This document shows, piece after piece, positions 58,783-64,000 of a stretch of DNA of 64,000 nt (positions within the stretch are counted from its first letter, which is position 1; each line of letters starts with the position of its first letter). Location of the stretch: the NCBI RefSeq assembly GCF_002741945.1, contig NZ_MDVN01000022.1:558001-622000 (forward strand), given 5' to 3'. The DNA comes from Gaetbulibacter sp. 4G1. GTDB taxonomy: Bacteria; Bacteroidota; Bacteroidia; Flavobacteriales; Flavobacteriaceae. Below the pieces are notes generated by a model, which worked only from the letters and a program-made list of their open reading frames with translations, did not search any database and was not told where the DNA came from. The translations under genes and the position numbers were made by a program.

Positions 58783-61700
58783 ATGATCAAATACTATACG
58801 TCAATAACGTTACTCTCCCTCTTTGTAAGCTTGTTTATGTTTTCTTGTAAAAAGACTTCAAACAGAGAAAACTTTCAAAAAGAAAATACTAGTTCTACAT
58901 TATTCACAGAAATTCAAGCCAAAGAAAGCGGCATAAGTTTTATAAATGAAATACCAGAAAGCAGCGCCATGAACAGCATGGTATATGAGTATTTTTATAA
59001 TGGTGGTGGTGTTGCTATTGGAGACATAAATAATGACGGATTAGCTGACATTTATTTTACTTCAAACTTAAAGGATAACAAACTTTATTTAAATAAGGGA
59101 GATTTTAAATTCGAAGATATTACAAATAAAGCAAATGTAAAAGGTACTTTTGGTTGGACAACAGGGGTTACCATGGTTGATATAAATGCTGATGGGTGGC
59201 TAGATATTTATGTTTGTAAATCGGGAAAAGGAAAAGCAAAAAACAGGCAAAATGAATTATTCCTAAACAATAAGAATGGAACATTTACAGAGTCTGCATC
59301 TATATATGGTTTGAATTTCTCTGGCTATAGTACTCAAGCTTCATTTTTTGATTATGATAAGGATGGTGATTTAGATATGTTTCTTCTAAACCATAATGTA
59401 ACGCCTGTAAACACTAATAACCCTGAAAATTTTAAGAATGACAGCAACGAGCTTGTTGGAGATAAGTTGTACAGAAACGATAGCGGAAGATTCACTGATA
59501 TCTCAAAGCAGGCCGGAATTATTCAGAATTCATTAGGTTTTGGTTTGGGCGTTTCTATTGGCGATTTAAATCAAGATGGGTGGCCAGATATTTATGTTTC
59601 CAATGATTACATAGAACACGACTACTTATATTATAATAATCAAAACGGTACATTCTCTGAGGCTTTAAAACCTTCTTTTCAGCATGTGTCAAACTTTTCT
59701 ATGGGCACAGATATAGCCGATTTCAATAACGATGGTTTATTAGATGTTATAACGCTAGATATGGTAGCAGAAGATAATTATGGTATAAAAACAAGTATGA
59801 GTGGTATGAACCCTAAAGCTTTTAACCATGCTGTAAATAAAGGGTTTCATTATCAATACATGTATAACAGCTTACAGCTTAATAATGGGGGTTCTAAATT
59901 TAGTGATATCGCACAACTAGCAGGCGTATCAAGTACAGATTGGAGCTGGGCACCATTATTTGCTGACTTTGATAATGATGGTTTAAAAGATTTATTTGTA
60001 TCTAACGGTTTAAAAAGAGATTTTAGAAATAATGATTTTAGAAAATATAAGCTGAAACGACTAGAGCAAGCCCAAAAGAGCAAAGAAAAGATGTCTTCGG
60101 TTGTAGAAGAGTTAGTTCAAAAAACACCTCAGCGCAAAACATTTAACTATCTTTTTAAAAACAATGGCGATTTAACATTTACTAAGTCAAATAGTACATG
60201 GGGAATTACAAAACCTTCCTTTTCAAACGGTGCATCATATGCCGATTTAGATAATGACGGTGATCTAGATTTGGTTGTTAATAATATTGATGAAAAAGCC
60301 ACCATATTAAAAAACAATTCTAAAGGGAATCATCTTCAGTTTCAATTTAAAGGTCAACCTAAAAACCCTTTTGGTGTGGGTGTCCATATAGAAATTGAAA
60401 CTAAAACAGGTTTTCAGCACTTGGAAAATTATCCAACAAGAGGCTATCAATCATCCATAGAACCTATTTTACATGTTGGTTTAGATACATTAAAACTTGT
60501 TGACAGAGTTTTTGTTACATGGTCAGATGGTAAGTCGCAAATTATTGAAAACGTTTCAGCAAATAAAAAGGTTCTAATAAATTATAACGATGCAAAACAT
60601 CAGCAAGCTACTAATCCTAATTATTTTACGTTAATTAAAGATATAACAACCAAAACAAAATTAAATCACAAACACTCAGAGAACGAGTATGACGATTTTG
60701 AAACAGAAAGCTTATTGCCACATAAAATGTCTCAATTTGGACCAGCATTAACCGTTGGAGATGTAAACGGTGATGGGTTAGACGATTTTTATATAGGAGG
60801 AGCAAAAGGTTATCCTGGAGCAATGTATATACAAAATAGTGAGGGAACATTTAGTAAATCGAATGTTAGCACATGGTTTGCTGATAAAGCTTATGAAGAC
60901 ATAGATGCTGCATTTTTTGATGCTGATTCTGATGGCGATTTAGACCTCTACATTGTGAGTGGAGGAAACGAATGGCTTGCAAATAGCGCCATGTACCAAG
61001 ACAGACTTTATATAAACAACAAAGGTGTTTTTAAGAAGTCTCGCTTTAAACTTCCAAAAATGTACTCAAGCGGAAGTTGTGTAAAACCTTTTGATTTTGA
61101 TAATGATGGTGATCTAGACTTATTTATTGGAAGTAGACTTCTCGGTCAAAAATACCCATATTCTGGTAAAAGTTTTCTTTTAGAAAATGCAAACGGACAG
61201 TTTAAAAATATAACAAGTGCTAAAGCATCAAATTTATCAGAAATAGGAATGGTAACCGATGCTATTTGGACAGATTTTGATGGTGATAATCAAACCGATT
61301 TGATTGTTGTTGGAGAGTGGATGGAAATTACATTCTTCAAAAATGAAAATGGCCAATTACTTCTTCAAGAAAACATGTTACCAAACTCAAACGGTTGGTG
61401 GAATTGTATTAAAAGTTTTGATTTTGATAATGATGGCGATATGGATTACGTTGTTGGAAATCTAGGTGCTAACTACAAATATAAAGCCTCCATTAAAGAA
61501 CCTTTTGAAGTATTCTCAACAGATTTTGATAATAACGGTACAAATGATATTGTTTTAGGATACTATAATCAAGAACATTTGTTTCCATTGCGTGGGCGCG
61601 AATGTAGCTCTAACCAAATGCCTTTTATTAAGAAAAAGTTTCCAACTTATAATGATTTTGGTTCAGCTAAATTGGTAGATGTTTATGGAAAAGAAAAACT

Positions 61701-62103
61701 AGAAGAAGCATTACACTTAAAAGCGTATACATTTTCCTCGATAATTATAGAAAATCAAGGCAATGGTCAATTTAAAAGTATTGAACTCCCAAACCACGCC
61801 CAAATATCTTCAATTAATGATTTGGTTATTGCAGATTTTGACAACGATGGTAAAGATGACATTTTAGTAGCAGGAAATAAGTATCAATCTGAAATCGAAA
61901 CACCAAGAAATGATGCTAGTTATGGTTTAATAATTAAAGTAACAGACGATAATACGCTTTCAATACTCACACCTAAAGAAAGTGGCTTATTACTAAATGG
62001 CGACATTAAATCTTTAAAAACCATAAATATTAATGGCGAAAAATCAGTGCTTGTTGGAAAAAACAATGACTCTTTGAAGGTTTTTCAATCGACTCAAAAA
62101 TAA
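58783..62103 (+). CDS. Large FG-GAP/VCBS-repeat lipoprotein with UnbV/ASPIC domain
   Basis: A 1106-residue surface lipoprotein. The ATG at 58783 (MIKYYTSITLLSLFVSLFMFSC) is chosen because the frame further upstream runs into the terminator; a start at 58762 is also possible. The lipobox Cys is near residue 22. Fourteen calcium-binding DxDxDG-type loops are visible (for example DINNDGLADI, DFNNDGLLDV, DFDNDGDLDL, DVNGDGLDDF), marking a beta-propeller of the FG-GAP/CRTAC type. A segment near residues 515-590 (GVGVHIEIETKTG, then GYQSSIEPILHVGLD) is the UnbV/ASPIC domain. Proteins of this kind are frequent in utilisation loci and are thought to bind glycans. No catalytic residues are recognised. 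Confidence 0.9.
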   Translation: MIKYYTSITLLSLFVSLFMFSCKKTSNRENFQKENTSSTLFTEIQAKESGISFINEIPESSAMNSMVYEYFYNGGGVAIGDINNDGLADIYFTSNLKDNKLYLNKGDFKFEDITNKANVKGTFGWTTGVTMVDINADGWLDIYVCKSGKGKAKNRQNELFLNNKNGTFTESASIYGLNFSGYSTQASFFDYDKDGDLDMFLLNHNVTPVNTNNPENFKNDSNELVGDKLYRNDSGRFTDISKQAGIIQNSLGFGLGVSIGDLNQDGWPDIYVSNDYIEHDYLYYNNQNGTFSEALKPSFQHVSNFSMGTDIADFNNDGLLDVITLDMVAEDNYGIKTSMSGMNPKAFNHAVNKGFHYQYMYNSLQLNNGGSKFSDIAQLAGVSSTDWSWAPLFADFDNDGLKDLFVSNGLKRDFRNNDFRKYKLKRLEQAQKSKEKMSSVVEELVQKTPQRKTFNYLFKNNGDLTFTKSNSTWGITKPSFSNGASYADLDNDGDLDLVVNNIDEKATILKNNSKGNHLQFQFKGQPKNPFGVGVHIEIETKTGFQHLENYPTRGYQSSIEPILHVGLDTLKLVDRVFVTWSDGKSQIIENVSANKKVLINYNDAKHQQATNPNYFTLIKDITTKTKLNHKHSENEYDDFETESLLPHKMSQFGPALTVGDVNGDGLDDFYIGGAKGYPGAMYIQNSEGTFSKSNVSTWFADKAYEDIDAAFFDADSDGDLDLYIVSGGNEWLANSAMYQDRLYINNKGVFKKSRFKLPKMYSSGSCVKPFDFDNDGDLDLFIGSRLLGQKYPYSGKSFLLENANGQFKNITSAKASNLSEIGMVTDAIWTDFDGDNQTDLIVVGEWMEITFFKNENGQLLLQENMLPNSNGWWNCIKSFDFDNDGDMDYVVGNLGANYKYKASIKEPFEVFSTDFDNNGTNDIVLGYYNQEHLFPLRGRECSSNQMPFIKKKFPTYNDFGSAKLVDVYGKEKLEEALHLKAYTFSSIIIENQGNGQFKSIELPNHAQISSINDLVIADFDNDGKDDILVAGNKYQSEIETPRNDASYGLIIKVTDDNTLSILTPKESGLLLNGDIKSLKTININGEKSVLVGKNNDSLKVFQSTQK

Positions 62104-62178
62104 AACATAAGCACTTATTCACGCCCTTGATTTTAAAGCAATCAAATAGTTTAACCAATTATAAATATTTAAAAGACA

Positions 62179-64000
62179 TTGATTACAAAAATTAAACCTC
62201 AAGCTATATTAAATTCTTTTAAAGACTTTAATTCATTCAAAATAGTTACACTATTTATAGTGTTTCTAATGAGTAATTCTTTCTCCAGTCAAAATAATGT
62301 GGGTGCACATGATGGGTATGTAACAAGAGTAACCATCAATCAAAATACAGAGATATCTTTTTATTCTTCTACAATGTTTCGTTTGCGTTATTCTAAACTA
62401 AATAACGATAACTGCAAAAAAAAATATGCTATTCCATTTACAATAGGGCACACCAATCCATGGAAAGAAGTTTCTGTAAGTGTCATTCAAAAAGACAATA
62501 TTTATTTTTTACATACTGAGAAGCTAACTGTTGAGGTTAATATAATAACTAAAGAAATGACTGTAAAACAAAAAAATTCTGGAACCCAAATACACCCTTC
62601 AGATGGTCCTGTTTATGGTATGTTTAAGGATGGATATAGCATGTTTGATAGTGCCAGCTTTTTTAATGAAAAAAATGACAATAGTAGATACTCTCATTGG
62701 TTTTATAATCCAGAAACTCAACTTTATGACATCTATCTTGAAGAAGATGCGCTTATGGATCAGTACTTTATTTACGGGCCGTCTTATCAAAAAATATATC
62801 AGCAATTCAACCAGCTTATTGGGGCTGAACCTTTATTGCCAAAAAAGGCTTATGGTTTCTTCCAAACGCAACACTTAGCCTGTAACGGTGATCAAAAACA
62901 ATTAATGGATGTCGCCAAAAAGCTAAGAGAGAGAAATATTCCTGCTGATAACTTGATAATAGATTTTGAATGGGGTGATGGCTGTATTGCAAGTAAAGAA
63001 ATTCAATGGGGAAGTATAATGGATTGGTCTGATAATTATAAAAAACCTCTTTCTCCAACGGCCATGATAGATAGTTTAAAAGCTATGAATTTTGATGTCA
63101 TGCTAATTCAGCATAACGCTCCAGATTATAAAAATCGAAATGGTCAAGGTTGGACAGAAACGATTCAACCCGAAGCCCTTTGGTGGGAAAAATGGAAAGA
63201 AAAATTAAATCAAGGTGTAAGGGGCACTTGGCAGGATACAAGACGTAACGACATAACTGATAGTAGAATATGGGCTGGGACACAAAAATATTTAGGTAAT
63301 AATAATCGTGTTCTTTTTATGGGTTGTAGAAAAATGCAAGCCGTAAACCCATGGGATTTTAGATATAGTGTAACACCTGTAAATAATTTAATTGGAGCTA
63401 GAAGGTATCCGTTTGACTGGACTGGAGATTGCTCGTTTAATTGGAACGAATTAAAATGGCAAATAAAGGCCATTACCAATTCTCATGGCTCATTAAAAGG
63501 TGTTTCGTATATATCTTCAGACGGTGTAGGCGAAACATGGCAAATTCAAGCAAGGTGGAATCAATTTTCTGATTTTTCTGCTATTTCAAGGTCTCACAAT
63601 CCAAAACCTTGGGCAGGCAATATAGATGTTGCAAACTTTCAGAATAAGATTAAAATAGAAGGCAGAGATTCTGTGGTAATAAAAGACACCAAAGAAAATA
63701 TAACTCATGCAGTAAGTGGTAATGAAAACACTGGATTATCAGCAGAAAGAAGCATCAGAAAACACAGAAAAGAACGATACAAGCTATTACCATACATATA
63801 TTCAACAGCCTACGAAAATTATTTAAAAGGAATGCCTATTTGCAGGCCCATGTTAGTTGCCTTTCCTGAAGATTATTTATGCTTTTCTGATACATGGCCA
63901 TATCAATATATGTTTGGTTCAAATATTTTAGTTGCGCCAGTGTATAGTGATTTTAAAACCATGGAAATTTATCTGCCTCGTGAAAATGACTGGATAGATT
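62179..64000 (+). CDS. Glycoside hydrolase family 31 enzyme, 3' end outside window
   Basis: An open frame without stop from 62179 to the window end, at least 607 codons. It starts at a TTG whose product has a signal peptide (FKIVTLFIVFLMSNSFSS); an ATG at 62269 falls inside it. The N-terminal domain and then the barrel are GH31-like: NLIIDFEWGDG, KAMNFDVMLIQHNAPDY, the likely nucleophile Asp in GTWQDTRRND, and the acid/base Asp in FDWTGDCSFNW, with LPYIYSTAYE and MFGSNILVAPVY after. The nucleophile context differs from the usual WxDMNE. GH31 enzymes are alpha-glucosidases, alpha-xylosidases or sulfoquinovosidases. It is about 75 bases downstream of the FG-GAP gene. Confidence 0.88.
   Translation, partial: MITKIKPQAILNSFKDFNSFKIVTLFIVFLMSNSFSSQNNVGAHDGYVTRVTINQNTEISFYSSTMFRLRYSKLNNDNCKKKYAIPFTIGHTNPWKEVSVSVIQKDNIYFLHTEKLTVEVNIITKEMTVKQKNSGTQIHPSDGPVYGMFKDGYSMFDSASFFNEKNDNSRYSHWFYNPETQLYDIYLEEDALMDQYFIYGPSYQKIYQQFNQLIGAEPLLPKKAYGFFQTQHLACNGDQKQLMDVAKKLRERNIPADNLIIDFEWGDGCIASKEIQWGSIMDWSDNYKKPLSPTAMIDSLKAMNFDVMLIQHNAPDYKNRNGQGWTETIQPEALWWEKWKEKLNQGVRGTWQDTRRNDITDSRIWAGTQKYLGNNNRVLFMGCRKMQAVNPWDFRYSVTPVNNLIGARRYPFDWTGDCSFNWNELKWQIKAITNSHGSLKGVSYISSDGVGETWQIQARWNQFSDFSAISRSHNPKPWAGNIDVANFQNKIKIEGRDSVVIKDTKENITHAVSGNENTGLSAERSIRKHRKERYKLLPYIYSTAYENYLKGMPICRPMLVAFPEDYLCFSDTWPYQYMFGSNILVAPVYSDFKTMEIYLPRENDWID

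Overview
The window looks like chromosomal DNA of a member of the Flavobacteriaceae (Bacteroidota), probably marine. The evidence is AT-rich sequence, TAnnTTTG-type -7 promoter boxes instead of E. coli boxes, two proteins with the type IX secretion (T9SS) type B sorting domain, a SusC/SusD pair, an OmpA protein with TSP3 calcium repeats, an IPExxxVDY protein, and the acpP-fabF-rnc order usual in this family. No rRNA, tRNA or CRISPR array was seen.

Layout. 1-16.1 kb: the C-terminal part of an alpha-2-macroglobulin and its usual partner PBP1C, separated by a GAF-LuxR regulator, a VOC protein, one of two paralogous T9SS proteins, a DUF2071 protein and a monooxygenase-like protein. The second T9SS paralogue, a minus-strand trio (CYTH protein, YCII lipoprotein, EEP-family membrane protein) and dinB follow. 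16.2-22.4 kb: a run of eight same-strand genes of unrelated type, cut into six segments by imperfect palindromes. Each palindrome has an AAC...GTT core, and the end of most segments is the reverse complement of that segment's own start. This is the signature of an integron-type gene-cassette array with no integrase in the window (a CALIN-like array), and it is the most unusual region. 22.4-43.6 kb: housekeeping DNA (pyk, IPExxxVDY, rnc, fabF, acpP, purN, a cyclase-family gene, rnhA, a PfkB kinase, purF, sod, an AddA-like helicase-nuclease, kbl, an OmpA gene, an AddB-like nuclease). It includes a 567-base intergenic region with two near-identical copies of a putative small RNA gene. 43.6-64 kb: a polysaccharide utilisation locus.

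The utilisation locus has a minus-strand operon (a GH63/GH37-like glucosidase, a kinase-M23-aminotransferase fusion, a GH2 beta-galactosidase-like lipoprotein) divergent from a TPR-LuxR-like membrane regulator. SusC, SusD, a large FG-GAP/UnbV lipoprotein and a GH31 enzyme cut by the window end follow on the plus strand. An identical 17-base sequence, AAAGGT twice at an 11-base pitch, lies about 100 bases before both the glucosidase operon and susC. It has the same orientation and nearly the same distance to a TTTG promoter element, so it is a good candidate operator tying the two arms together. SusC/SusD would import a glycan that the GH63-like, GH31 and GH2 enzymes trim; the substrate cannot be read from the sequence.
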